Shown here: one piece after another, positions 55,751-64,000 of the stretch
Layout of the letters: the number at the start of each line of letters is the position of its first letter
How positions within the stretch are numbered: position 1 is the first letter of the stretch
From: Bacillus sp. AFS037270
Lineage (GTDB): Bacteria > Bacillota > Bacilli > Bacillales_B > DSM-18226
Assembly: GCF_002585305.1 (NCBI RefSeq)
Contig: NZ_NUNF01000033.1
Span: 20,119 to 84,118, forward strand
Direction: 5' to 3'
Length of the DNA stretch: 64,000 bases
The notes under the pieces: generated by a model
Databases searched by the model: none
What the model saw: the letters and a program-made list of their open reading frames with translations, nothing else
What the model was told of the DNA's origin: nothing
Position numbers and translations under genes: made by a program

Positions 55751-57181
55751 TCAATTGTCCTTATTTTCTTCTTTATCTGGAGTTATTTCTTCCGAGAATT
55801 CCGTTAACAAACCTGGTTTGGGTTGTTTTCCTCCCCTAACTGTCGTCTTGTTCTGTGTGCTAATCCGATATCTCATTACAAAGTAAATGGCGGAAAACAA
55901 AACCAGCATGACAATTCCGGCCACAAGCCCTGTACCTTGACCGGGAATTAACGGCATACTTAAAAGAACAATAATTAAGCTAATTAACGCAATATACGAA
56001 GTATACGGAAAGCCCTTTACTTGACAGATGCCTTCAGGAGGGCAGCCCTCCCTTTTGCGAAAGCGGATATGACTGGCCATAATCACCGCATAAGTAAAAA
56101 TCAATGTGAAACCGCTCGTACTGATCAATACCAAATAGACCCTAGGGAACAGCAGGCCAAAACCTAAGCCTAAAAGCATAGCAAGACCAGAAAAAAGAAT
56201 GCCGCGATATGGCACATCTTTATTATCTTTGAGCAACTGTGGGGCATGTCCTTCATCAACTAATGACCGAACCATTCTGCCCAGCCCAAAAATCGCTGCA
56301 AGCATCGCTGATAAACTCGCCGAAATTAACACCCCATTGAGGGCGGAACCAGCCCAGCCAATCCCCCATCGATCCAAAGATGCTACCATCGGACTAACCG
56401 TTTCATTTAGTGCCGCTGTCGGGATGAGTGGAAGTAGTGCTATTGCATAAAGGATATACAAACCAACTAGAGCAAACACTGTGTATCGAATCGCCTTAGG
56501 AATGGTATCACGGGGATTCCTTGCTTCTGAAGCTGCTAATCCAATGATTTCAAAACCTGCATAGGCAAAAACCACGAGTAACATACTTCCGGCGATCCCC
56601 TTAATCCCGCCTGGCATGATTGACTCTCTCGTTAACTCCCCAGCCCCTATCGGACCTTTGTGAGGGAGTAAACCCGTGATTAACACAATAGCGGTAATGA
56701 TAAAGAAAATAATCGCAAATATTTTCACTCCGGATAGTCCACTTACGATTTTCCCAAACTTGTCCGCCCCTAATAAGTTCACCAGTGTTACCCCAACAAT
56801 AAGAAAACTTCCGAAAATGGCAATCGATAAATGGGGAAACCATTCTCGGAGCAGGATCGAAATGGCGGTAGCTTCACTCGACATCGATAAAACGGTACCT
56901 GTCCAGTACAGCCAGCCCACGACAAAGCCAAATCCAGGACCAAGTTCTCGTGCTGCGAAATTACTAAACGATCCAACAGTAGGAGCTGCTACTGTCATTT
57001 CTGACAATGCATAGAGAATTAAATAAACCAGGACGCCTGCTAAAATGTAGGACAATAAAATAGACGGTCCAGCTGCATGGATGGCAACGGATGAACCTAG
57101 AAAAAAGGAACCTCCAATGACGCTTCCTAAGGCCATCATCGTTAACTGCCACGCGGACAGTCCTTTACTTTTTGTCTCCAT
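55751..57181 (-). CDS. APC-superfamily amino acid permease
   Basis: A 476-residue, 12-helix amino acid/H+ symporter. The TM1 signature MALGSVIGGSFFLGSSVAIHAAGPSILLSY (start given as MALGSVIGGSFF), EMTVAAPTVGSFSNFAARELGP and FAYAGFEIIGLAASEARNP are typical of the AAT branch (GabP/ProY/LysP relatives). The substrate cannot be assigned. ATG 57181 follows GGGAGAA. The hydrophilic C-terminal tail (about 45 residues) is Glu/Lys-rich. Monocistronic. Confidence 0.92.
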   Translation of the reverse strand: METKSKGLSAWQLTMMALGSVIGGSFFLGSSVAIHAAGPSILLSYILAGVLVYLILYALSEMTVAAPTVGSFSNFAARELGPGFGFVVGWLYWTGTVLSMSSEATAISILLREWFPHLSIAIFGSFLIVGVTLVNLLGADKFGKIVSGLSGVKIFAIIFFIITAIVLITGLLPHKGPIGAGELTRESIMPGGIKGIAGSMLLVVFAYAGFEIIGLAASEARNPRDTIPKAIRYTVFALVGLYILYAIALLPLIPTAALNETVSPMVASLDRWGIGWAGSALNGVLISASLSAMLAAIFGLGRMVRSLVDEGHAPQLLKDNKDVPYRGILFSGLAMLLGLGFGLLFPRVYLVLISTSGFTLIFTYAVIMASHIRFRKREGCPPEGICQVKGFPYTSYIALISLIIVLLSMPLIPGQGTGLVAGIVMLVLFSAIYFVMRYRISTQNKTTVRGGKQPKPGLLTEFSEEITPDKEENKDN

Positions 57182-57366
57182 TAAACGTTTTCTCCCATAC
57201 TTTAAATTTTCGCATGAAACATGACAAGGATATTATTAGCTCCCGTTTATAAATTGATTCTAGAATGAGACAAGTTGGACCCTATGACGAGAACTGGACT
57301 CACACAAAGAAACCGCTCAAAAATCTGAGCAGCTCCCTCTTTTTCTATGTTTAACTGAATTTAAGT

Positions 57367-57549
57367 TTACATATAAGTATGTTGATTCGGCGGCTCTGCC
57401 AAACCAGTGTTTAAGTATTCCTTTTCTAATTCGCTCAGGGACATCTCATACAGATGCTTATTTTTTATTTTATACACCCCTGATTGGATTAATTGATCAA
57501 TCAAAATTTGTCTTTTATCGTGGACAGCTTCCTGAAGTAATTCGCTCAC
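57367..57549 (-). CDS. fbpA: Fur-regulated basic protein FbpA
   Basis: A 60-residue protein: SELLQEAVHDKRQILIDQLIQSG, VYKIKNKHLYEMSLSELEKEYL. This HLYE(L/M)(S/T)LSELE pattern is that of B. subtilis FbpA (59 aa), which helps the iron-sparing sRNA FsrA repress iron-rich enzymes under Fur control. GTG 57549 lies 9 nt after GGAGG; the frame from 57639 is an artefact of the upstream region. No clear Fur box was recognised by eye. A weak GCTCA/TGAGC hairpin (57315-57330) follows. Confidence 0.85.
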   Translation of the reverse strand: MSELLQEAVHDKRQILIDQLIQSGVYKIKNKHLYEMSLSELEKEYLNTGLAEPPNQHTYM

Positions 57550-57815
57550 CCGAGAAAACCTCCATTCATAGACTTTTATTTTTGACCTTCTGCCCTTAAT
57601 TATAAATAGTCCTATTTTAAAATATTGTCGAAACCTCACATCATCGTAAACTTTAACGTTATTTTAATGAACGCAACAATTTTTGAATATGGACATAATG
57701 TTTTTTCAAGATATTTAATCAGATTGTTACATTTGTTCATTTTTGATGGTTGAAAAAATAATTGCTATACTCGTTGTAGATTCAAACTCCCGAGAGACCC
57801 GAGGTGATATCGATA

Positions 57816-58721
57816 ATGAGATATGCAAATTTAGATGGTGTTGAAAATAAAAAAACGTTTAAAGATATGCGTAAGTGGCAAAAAGAAAGAAAATCCAAGA
57901 TAAAAGATTTAACAAAAAACATTGAACAATCGCCTGTGAAAAAGATTCAAGAATTGAATGAAAACAGGAGCAAGACTACCTATACCTGGATTGGCCATTC
58001 CACCTTTTTACTCCAGCTAAATGGCGTAAATATTTTAACTGACCCAGTCTGGGCCAAGCGGATGGGTTTTCAAAAAAGATTAACAGCACCTGGAATTGCC
58101 TTGGAGGACATGCCAGAGATTGATATGGTTATGATTTCGCATGGCCACTATGACCATTTAGATTTTCCAACGTTAAAAAAATTAACATGCAGCCCTCATT
58201 ATTATGTACCAGCTGGATTAAAATCACTCTTTTTAAAAAAGGGTTATCAAAATGTAACGGAGCTAAACTGGTGGGAAAATGCTGAGCATCAAGGCATTTC
58301 CATTCATTTCGTCCCTGCCCAGCACTGGACCAGACGGTCATTGAATGATATGAATACGTCCCATTGGGGCGGATGGATCTTTCAAACCGGGCAAGAAACC
58401 TTTTATTTTGTTGGTGATACCGGCTATTTCACCGGTTTTAAAAAAATTGCCGAGCATTTTGACATTGATACCGTATTTATGCCAATTGGCGCATATGAAC
58501 CAGAATGGTTTATGGCTGTTTCTCATATTAACCCTGAGGACAGCGTCAAAGCCTTTCTGGAGTTAAAGGCGAAAACATTTGTTCCAATGCATTACGGCGC
58601 CTATCGCTTAGCGGACGATACCGGACCGGAAGCATTAGAACGGTTATACCGCGCATGGGATAATCAGCAGCTTCCAAAGGAACAATTAAAAGTACTTTTA
58701 CTAGGCGAAACGGTCATGTAG
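57816..58721 (+). CDS. MBL-fold metal-dependent hydrolase (NAPE-PLD/UlaG-like)
   Basis: A 301-residue metallo-beta-lactamase fold enzyme. It has the metal motif SHGHYDHLD, HFVPAQHW, FVGDTGYF and MHYGAYRLAD as the last ligand region, with the N-terminal WIGHSTFLLQLNGVNILTDPVW of the NAPE-phospholipase D-like/YtnP-distant group. Two Zn or Fe ions are expected. It could be a phosphodiesterase or lipase; not assignable. ATG 57816 after GAGGTGAT is preferred over GTG 57804. A strong terminator follows. Confidence 0.92.
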   Translation: MRYANLDGVENKKTFKDMRKWQKERKSKIKDLTKNIEQSPVKKIQELNENRSKTTYTWIGHSTFLLQLNGVNILTDPVWAKRMGFQKRLTAPGIALEDMPEIDMVMISHGHYDHLDFPTLKKLTCSPHYYVPAGLKSLFLKKGYQNVTELNWWENAEHQGISIHFVPAQHWTRRSLNDMNTSHWGGWIFQTGQETFYFVGDTGYFTGFKKIAEHFDIDTVFMPIGAYEPEWFMAVSHINPEDSVKAFLELKAKTFVPMHYGAYRLADDTGPEALERLYRAWDNQQLPKEQLKVLLLGETVM

Positions 58722-58728
58722 TTTTATA

Positions 58729-58768
58729 AGGAGGATGTTTGTTCCACAGCAAACATCCTTCTTTTTTA
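58729..58768 (+). terminator. Terminator of the MBL-fold gene
   Basis: Stem AGGATGTTTG / CAAACATCCT with an 8-nt loop and TTCTTTTTT tail. Confidence 0.88.
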
Positions 58769-58890
58769 TACCCTCTTACGCCTGATACTAAACTGTAATA
58801 CTCTGATAACACCGCTGATAAAATGATTTGCTACAATGTACAACATGTATTAAGAATAATCAGAAAAATCATGAAAGTAGTGGTGTTATA

Positions 58891-59958
58891 GTGATTAACA
58901 AGGTACTAATACTTTTAAGCTTGTCAATTTTGCTTGCAGTAGGCGGGATTAACTTGTCCATACATAAGGTTCAAGCCGAATCGTTAGTTGACTTAGATAC
59001 TCAAAATCATAATGCTGCCCTTCCTCCTGCTCCCAAAACCACAGAACCAAAATTCCCGAATACCTCCACTCTATCCAACAACCTGGTTCAAGTTTCCCAA
59101 GACATCCAAGAGAATACGGAGGCCATCCGAGCGGCAGACAAAAGTCAAAACGAGCTCCAGGTAGACATTCAAAACCTAGAAAAAGATATTCAGGTAGTCA
59201 AAGTTCGCCTGGAAAAACGAACTACTATTTTAAAAGAACGCGCCCTTGCCTATCAGCAGAGTGATAAACAACTTACATATATCGAAGTGTTGCTTGAAGC
59301 GTCTAGTTTAAATGACTTTTTGGACCGTGTGGGTGCAGTGGCAGCATTCGCAGAGGCTGATCAGGTACTGATCGAACAACAGAAGAGTGAGCAGCAGGAA
59401 TATGCAAGAAAACAAGCAAATTTAAACAAGAAGTTGACATCCCTTGCTGAATTAACAGATAATCTAAAAATAAGAAGAACACAACTTGAAAAAAAGCAGG
59501 CAGAGTTTAAACAAATGGCACTGCAGCTTGAAGCTTCTCCGTCTCACATCGTTAACCCTATTAACGCTCAAAATGGATACGTACATACAGTTATAAATGC
59601 TGGCAGGAAGTATATTGGAGACTCCGTTTATGTGTTTGGCGGCGGGAGAACAGCCTCTGATATCGCCCAAGGACGCTTTGATTGCTCCGGTTTCGTTCAC
59701 TGGGCGTTTTCTCAGGCTGGTATTGAAATTGGACGAGATACCTCTTCCATCAAAAATGATGGCCGACAGGTTTCTGCGGCTAATATGCAGCCGGGTGACC
59801 TTGTGTTTTTCGACACATATAAAAAAGATGGTCATGTTGGGATCTATATCGGAGACGGTAAATTCATCGGTTCTCAATCCTCTACAGGAGTGGCGATTGC
59901 CGATATGACAAAGGGTTACTGGAAGTCTGTATTTAATGGACAGGTCATCCGGATTTAA
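58891..59958 (+). CDS. Secreted peptidoglycan endopeptidase, CwlO-like (NlpC/P60)
   Basis: A 355-residue wall hydrolase: signal peptide (INKVLILLSLSILLAVGGIN, cleavage near VQAES), a long coiled coil (about residues 60-210, e.g. LQVDIQNLEKDIQVVKVRLE) and a C-terminal NlpC/P60 domain with catalytic C265 in FDCSGFVHW and H315 in GHVGIYIGDG. It is a D,L-endopeptidase cutting gamma-D-Glu-diamino acid bonds during growth; CwlO-type coiled coils are docked by FtsEX. GTG 58891 preceded by AGTGGTG; the ORF upstream (58828) lacks any site. Possibly WalRK-controlled, though no clean box is seen. Confidence 0.9.
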   Translation: MINKVLILLSLSILLAVGGINLSIHKVQAESLVDLDTQNHNAALPPAPKTTEPKFPNTSTLSNNLVQVSQDIQENTEAIRAADKSQNELQVDIQNLEKDIQVVKVRLEKRTTILKERALAYQQSDKQLTYIEVLLEASSLNDFLDRVGAVAAFAEADQVLIEQQKSEQQEYARKQANLNKKLTSLAELTDNLKIRRTQLEKKQAEFKQMALQLEASPSHIVNPINAQNGYVHTVINAGRKYIGDSVYVFGGGRTASDIAQGRFDCSGFVHWAFSQAGIEIGRDTSSIKNDGRQVSAANMQPGDLVFFDTYKKDGHVGIYIGDGKFIGSQSSTGVAIADMTKGYWKSVFNGQVIRI

Positions 59959-60045
59959 TGACCACCTTCCCTATCGAATGGAAACCAACTCCTACATATT
60001 TCTGTTGTTTTCCTTGCTATAATGGAATATCAGGGAGTGAATGAT

Positions 60046-60864
60046 ATGAAGCTTTTAAAATACTTGATTTGTTTCGTACTGTTAATTGGAGTTGGGACCT
60101 CCATATGGATTTATTATCCTCATTATCAACTTTACCAAATGAAAAAACATACCGTTAAAGCGAGTCAAACGGACAATCAAGTCTCTTATCTAACCTATTT
60201 TAAAAACACAAAAGATGACACCTTGCATCATTTAGCCTTAGGTGATTCAATTATCCGCGGGGTTGGTGCCGGGCAGAGCGAAAATATGGTGACGCAATTT
60301 TCTAATTTGCTGAGCGGACAAACCCATAAAAAGATAGAGTCCGACAACCAAGGGATTAACGGGATTACAAGCAGCGAATTAAATCAGCTCGTACAGACCG
60401 GGCAATTTGATAATTCCATTAAGCAGGCGGACATTATCACCATTAATGTAGGCGGAAATGATATCATTCATGCTGCCAAGGGACTCGACCTCCAGTCTGT
60501 ATTCCAGACCTACGACGAGCTCCAAGCCACTTTTACGAAAAATTTAACTGATATTACGTCCAGAGTAACTAAACTAAATCCTAATGCCACAGTTGTGTTA
60601 TTAGAATTATATAACCCGTTATCTCCTGACAATCAAATGTACGCTCTTGCTGATAAACTTCTGCCAAAATGGAATGTCCATATATACGAAACATCAAACA
60701 GGCTTCCCTCTTCCATTGTGATAGAAACCACAAAGGTAATTAACGGGGAACACTTACAAAATTTATCAGCCGATGGTGTTCATCCAAATTTGGCGGGCTA
60801 TACGGCCATCTCCGAGCAAATGATGTACCAATTTAAACATCAATATCGAAAAACGGCAGCATAA
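60046..60864 (+). CDS. SGNH/GDSL-type esterase, membrane-anchored or secreted
   Basis: A 272-residue hydrolase with an N-terminal hydrophobic anchor or signal (LLKYLICFVLLIGVGTSIWI). The SGNH blocks are block I ALGDSIIRGVGAG with S68, block III VGGNDI and block V D243-x2-H246 in ADGVHPN. Resembles Bacillus YpmR/YrhL-tail lipolytic proteins; it probably deacylates lipid or wall polymer substrates outside the membrane. ATG 60046 after AGGGAGTG is preferred over ATG 60022. It lies 87 nt after the CwlO-like gene, so both may share a transcript. Confidence 0.9.
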   Translation: MKLLKYLICFVLLIGVGTSIWIYYPHYQLYQMKKHTVKASQTDNQVSYLTYFKNTKDDTLHHLALGDSIIRGVGAGQSENMVTQFSNLLSGQTHKKIESDNQGINGITSSELNQLVQTGQFDNSIKQADIITINVGGNDIIHAAKGLDLQSVFQTYDELQATFTKNLTDITSRVTKLNPNATVVLLELYNPLSPDNQMYALADKLLPKWNVHIYETSNRLPSSIVIETTKVINGEHLQNLSADGVHPNLAGYTAISEQMMYQFKHQYRKTAA

Positions 60865-60898
60865 AAAAACGAAGGAGCATAACTCCTTCGTTTTTTTA
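60863..60898 (+). terminator. Terminator of the SGNH esterase gene
   Basis: Stem AACGAAGGAG / CTCCTTCGTT flanked by A and T runs, loop about 5 nt, directly after the stop. Confidence 0.92.
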
Positions 60899-60924
60899 AA
60901 ATTTAATGCGAACGTTTTCACAGG

Positions 60925-61488
60925 TCAAATAAAATTTTTATTTACTCTTTTGATTCGAATTTCACTTTTATTACGTCTTCTTTTCAGACGATTTACTCGT
61001 TCTTTTTCATAAAAATAATGAACAATAAAGTAGGAAATTACACTTAGGATAATACCAAAAATCGTCATTCCTATAAGCGCATGAAACCCGCCGTGGATCA
61101 GGCTTACTAAGCTATGGAAATCACCATGAAGGAGTTTTTGAAATGAAAATGTTCCATTGTGACCTAGTTTCACCTTCATTGGAAAGATTAGTTTCCCCAA
61201 TTTTCTGGCAAATGGCAATAGAATAACTGGCAGCAGGGTGAGTTTTCCAATCACATTACCGATTATTGAAGCTGGTAGTGACCCTTTTGCTAAGCGGACA
61301 ATGGGTACAAATAATATATAGATAAGGGAGGCAGACGAAATCACTAACATCTCTAGCCCGAATCCAATTGCAAATCCCAATGATACCTTTTTTGCCCCTC
61401 CTGGAGAACGGAGAAGTTTTAAAAAGTTTAACTTAAAAGCACGTCCTAGACGTTGAAAGAAATTATGCTTTTTATGTTTTATGCTCAT
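60925..61488 (-). CDS. DUF2062 family membrane protein
   Basis: A 187-residue protein with three or four hydrophobic segments and the DUF2062 core: LLRSPGGAKKVSLGFAIGFGLEML near the N terminus, GNVIGKLTLLPVILLPFARKLG in the middle, a GDFHSLVSLIHGGFHALIG loop and a very basic C terminus (VNRLKRRRNKSEIRIKR). Function unknown; some relatives are fused to glycosyltransferases. ATG 61488 follows GGGGGG. Confidence 0.88.
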   Translation of the reverse strand: MSIKHKKHNFFQRLGRAFKLNFLKLLRSPGGAKKVSLGFAIGFGLEMLVISSASLIYILFVPIVRLAKGSLPASIIGNVIGKLTLLPVILLPFARKLGKLIFPMKVKLGHNGTFSFQKLLHGDFHSLVSLIHGGFHALIGMTIFGIILSVISYFIVHYFYEKERVNRLKRRRNKSEIRIKRVNKNFI

Positions 61489-61875
61489 AAGTTAACCCCC
61501 CAACCGAATACAATAAATGATTATAAGTTAATTATATTCCAAATAAGCTAAATAAACCAGAAGTACTATACAAGATATTGCTGGTTTTTTGAATATTAAT
61601 TAAAAATTAATCTAATAAGGGAATGTTTTCCTAAATTAAGTGGAAGCGATACCTTTAATGGTACTTTAATTTTACATAAGATATTCATGTTATCAAATCA
61701 TGTTCCGTTTTCAGGACTATTAACCCATTAAGAAGGGAGCTTCACGATAAGGAATCCCTTTTCTTATCCTTAAAAATTTCACAAATAGCTCATGTACTAA
61801 AAAGGTAAAGTGCTAATATTTATTGTATGATGAAATTAAACCTATATTTTTTTTAAACAAAGGAGTAAAAACACT
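61489..61875. other. Intergenic region between divergent genes
   Basis: About 385 AT-rich bases between DUF2062 and the AcuI-like reductase. A weak hairpin AAGGGA/TCCCTT around 61733-61762 and AAAGGAG before the reductase start are all that is seen. No gene is supported. Confidence 0.5.
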
Positions 61876-62871
61876 ATGTCACAAACGTTTAATGCCTTGA
61901 TTGTGGATAAGCAGGATGAAAAATTTTCGGTTGAAGTACAAAATCTATCTTTAACCGATCTGCCTGAAGGCGAAGTCCTCATTCGTGTTCACTATTCAAG
62001 CGTCAATTATAAAGATAGCTTAGCCAGCATCCCGAATGGCAACATTGTTACACGCTATCCATTTGTACCGGGAATTGATTTAGCAGGGGTAGTCGTTTCT
62101 TCAAGTGACGATCGTTTCCAAGCAGGAGATGAGGTCATCGCTACAAGTTATGAAATCGGAGTTTCCCATTTTGGCGGTTACAGTGAGTACGCGCGGATTC
62201 CTGCTAACTGGATTGTTCCACTTCCTAGTGGTTTAACTATGAAAGAAGCAATGATCATTGGTACAGCCGGCTTCACGGCTGCACTCTCCGTGCAACGTTT
62301 AGAAGAAAATAACGTTACTCCAGATTCGGGCAAGGTTCTCGTAACGGGTGCTACGGGCGGGGTCGGCAGCTTTGCTGTTTCTATTCTTTCAAAACTTGGC
62401 TACCTGGTAGAAGCTAGCACCGGGAAAATTTCAGAGCATGATTACTTGAAAAAGCTTGGTGCGACAGAGGTCATTCCGCGTGAAGAAGTTTATGACGGAA
62501 AAATTAGAGCCTTAGGCAAGCAAAAATGGTTCGCCGCAGTCGATCCGGTCGGTGGTGAGCCGCTTGCGTCGTTATTAAGTCAAATTCAATACGGCGGTTC
62601 CGTGGCGGCAAGTGGCTTAACAGCAGGGACTAAGCTTCCCACAACCGTGTTCCCGTTCATTCTAAGAGGAGTTAATTTACTAGGCATAGACTCGGTCTAC
62701 TGTCCAATGGAGACGCGATTAAAAATCTGGGATCGTCTCGCTTCAGATTTTAAACCAGCAAACCTAGAAGAGCTCATCCAGTCAGAGGTTACACTTGAGC
62801 AGCTTCCTGAGGTGCTTCCCACTCTCTTAAAGGGTCAGGCACGGGGGAGAATGATTGTGAGTTTAATTTAG
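61876..62871 (+). CDS. Zinc-free MDR oxidoreductase, AcuI/YhdH (acrylyl-CoA reductase) type
   Basis: A 331-residue NADPH-dependent medium-chain reductase. VNYKDSLA, YPFVPGIDLAGVVVSS, IGTAGFTAALSV, the Rossmann motif VTGATGGVGSFAVSIL and the late LRGVNLLGIDSVYCP match the YhdH/YhfP/AcuI group, which reduces acrylyl-CoA to propionyl-CoA or acts as quinone reductase. Zinc ligands of alcohol dehydrogenases are absent. ATG 61876 follows AAAGGAG. Monocistronic. Confidence 0.92.
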   Translation: MSQTFNALIVDKQDEKFSVEVQNLSLTDLPEGEVLIRVHYSSVNYKDSLASIPNGNIVTRYPFVPGIDLAGVVVSSSDDRFQAGDEVIATSYEIGVSHFGGYSEYARIPANWIVPLPSGLTMKEAMIIGTAGFTAALSVQRLEENNVTPDSGKVLVTGATGGVGSFAVSILSKLGYLVEASTGKISEHDYLKKLGATEVIPREEVYDGKIRALGKQKWFAAVDPVGGEPLASLLSQIQYGGSVAASGLTAGTKLPTTVFPFILRGVNLLGIDSVYCPMETRLKIWDRLASDFKPANLEELIQSEVTLEQLPEVLPTLLKGQARGRMIVSLI

Positions 62872-62978
62872 TATTGTGTATTTCGCTGCAAAAAATTGAA
62901 AAATCGCCGAAAAAGGTGTCGAATCGCTGATATATCCTAAAAAAACACCGATAAGGTGAATTTCCTAAAACAAAACAT

Positions 62979-63021
62979 AAAGAAAGACTGCTCTTTTTCG
63001 AAAAGAAGCAGTCTTTCTTTC
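62979..63021. terminator. Bidirectional terminator
   Basis: Stem AAAGAAAGACTGCT / AGCAGTCTTTCTTT with an inner CTTTT/AAAAG helix, immediately after the convergent acetylesterase stop. Confidence 0.9.
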
Positions 63022-63026
63022 ATTAT

Positions 63027-63845
63027 TTAACGATATTTAGCCAGAATATGATTTTCTATAGGTAGATGTAATTCCTCAATCCCCTCAATCACCAATTTAG
63101 CAATATGTTCTGCCCCATATTCCTGAAAATGGGTTGGATCCTTAACTCCTTGAGGGTAATTCGGATATTGGCCGGCTTTTAGCCATAAAAATAATTTCTT
63201 TGTATCATCGGTCCCTAGCTGTTGGTATAATCTTCTACTTTTTGCCGCTAAATCAATCACAGGGACGTTTTCCTCTTTTGCAAGAGCCTTCATGGCTTCC
63301 GGATAACGGCCGTGAGTATCCAATGCCCTGCCATCGTTTGAAAAACTCATCCGTTGAACAGGTGTGACCAGAATGGGAAATGCCCCTTTTTTCCGTGCCC
63401 CATCAATATACTGTTTTAAATAAATTTTATAGGTTGTATTTGGATTTGTGTAGAGATTTGGATAACTAACTTTTTCATCATTGTGGCCAAACTGTATAAA
63501 CAGATAATCACCCTTTTGAATACTGTTCAAAATCCATTCTAATCTACCCTCATGGATGAAGCTTTTCGAACTTCTTCCCCGTTTTGCGAAATTTCGGACT
63601 GTTACCTGTTGGTCAAGCATGGTTGGAAGCACCTGACCCCAGCCTGTACGCGGAAATAGTGAACTTGGATAATCGGATACCGTTGAATCCCCAGCAAGAT
63701 AGATGGTGACAGGTTTTGGTGCTTGCTCTGCCATCGCGGGCTTTGGTGCCGCTTCTGATCTATTATTAACCATGTAAGCGGCAAAACCCGCTAGGATGAC
63801 GAGAACTGAGATAAATGTAAGCTTCATGCCAAACCTTTTTTTCAA
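63027..63845 (-). CDS. Secreted SGNH esterase, rhamnogalacturonan acetylesterase-like
   Basis: A 272-residue esterase with an N-terminal signal/anchor (GMKLTFISVLVILAGFAAYM). Blocks: LAGDSTVSDYP with nucleophile S54, RGRSSKSF, QFGHNDEK and DPTHFQEYGAEHIA with the catalytic Asp/His. This matches the YesT/YxiM rhamnogalacturonan acetylesterase group, which deacetylates pectin. No other pectin genes are near. TTG 63845, 7 nt after AGGGGG, is preferred; the frame up to 63908 passes through that site. Confidence 0.88.
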   Translation of the reverse strand: MKKRFGMKLTFISVLVILAGFAAYMVNNRSEAAPKPAMAEQAPKPVTIYLAGDSTVSDYPSSLFPRTGWGQVLPTMLDQQVTVRNFAKRGRSSKSFIHEGRLEWILNSIQKGDYLFIQFGHNDEKVSYPNLYTNPNTTYKIYLKQYIDGARKKGAFPILVTPVQRMSFSNDGRALDTHGRYPEAMKALAKEENVPVIDLAAKSRRLYQQLGTDDTKKLFLWLKAGQYPNYPQGVKDPTHFQEYGAEHIAKLVIEGIEELHLPIENHILAKYR

Positions 63846-63984
63846 CTTCTTTCCCCCTATAAAAAAACCGCTCATTAAAAATATTGTTCTTGTAACATTC
63901 CCAATCAATCCATTTTTACACCTTTTTCAGGTTTCTGTACAGCAATTTAATTCTTTTTACATAAGTTTTTCAGTTCTAATGAAC

Positions 63985-64000
63985 AAAAGCGCAAGCGCCT
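63985..64000. repeat. Start of an AGCGCAAGCGCC-type intergenic motif (truncated)
   Basis: The window ends in AAAAGCGCAAGCGCCT. This GC-rich palindromic core resembles intergenic motifs I recall as frequent in Bacillus genomes, but only the first bases are visible. Confidence 0.25.

Noticed and set aside
58780..58890. WalR box before the CwlO-like gene
   Set aside because: TGTAAT-N4-TGATAA is close to TGTWAH-N5-TGTWAH but differs in spacing and sequence; too weak.

Overview
The window looks like chromosomal DNA from a low-GC, endospore-forming Bacillaceae bacterium (Bacillus/Neobacillus-like). The clues are a type B RNase P RNA, a GerA/B/C-type germinant receptor operon, a YhcN/YlaJ-type sporulation lipoprotein, RibT, FbpA, NamA, and B. 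subtilis-like nar and yrhD-G gene content. The genus is inference. No rRNA, tRNA, CRISPR array, prophage or intact insertion sequence was found.

Region by region. (1) 1-14800 is an anaerobic respiration and formate block, almost all on the minus strand. narGHJ (narI lies just outside) is preceded by two small uncharacterised genes and a hemerythrin-like gene. Next comes a NarK nitrate/nitrite transporter with a PAS domain fused to its C terminus. Then follows a yrhG-yrhE-yrhD-yrhF-fdhD-like operon: FNT channel, Mo-dependent formate dehydrogenase, DUF1641, DUF2294 and FdhD. Its roughly 300-nt leader carries a promoter, a 17-codon ORF and a terminator-like hairpin. (2) 14800-19500 is a scarred stretch with a glgC fragment, a decayed ribT copy, a conserved uncharacterised gene, a MerR-thioredoxin pair with a textbook MerR-type promoter, rnpB and intact ribT. 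(3) 19500-30600 holds a PTS IIC-IIA protein lacking IIB and lacking the phosphorylated histidine, orphan glgC, two multidrug MFS genes with TetR and MarR regulators, an ADP-ribosyltransferase-like protein and namA. (4) 30700-34300 is an AllD-like dehydrogenase, an ACS-family transporter and a divergent GntR regulator with a large operator-like inverted repeat. (5) 34700-44100 holds a secreted amidase, a gerB-gerA-gerC operon, thiC behind a TPP riboswitch, an aldo/keto reductase and several very small genes. (6) 44200-64000 is mixed metabolism and surface functions: three DUF3231 loci (one intact, two broken), a GC-richer FAD oxidoreductase, Nudix, TSUP, VOC, an antibiotic-biosynthesis-monooxygenase-like protein, threonine aldolase, an amino acid permease, FbpA, an MBL-fold hydrolase, a CwlO-like NlpC/P60 endopeptidase, two SGNH esterases, DUF2062 and an AcuI/YhdH-like reductase.

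A roughly 50-bp hairpin repeat (arms GGGGACGGTTCT / AGAACCGTCCCC) occurs four times between genes. Many starts were moved from the longest open frame to a GTG/TTG/ATG placed 5-10 nt after a Shine-Dalgarno sequence. The items most worth follow-up are the NarK-PAS fusion, the nar-linked hemerythrin module, the PTS protein without its phosphorylation sites, and the FNT/formate dehydrogenase leader.
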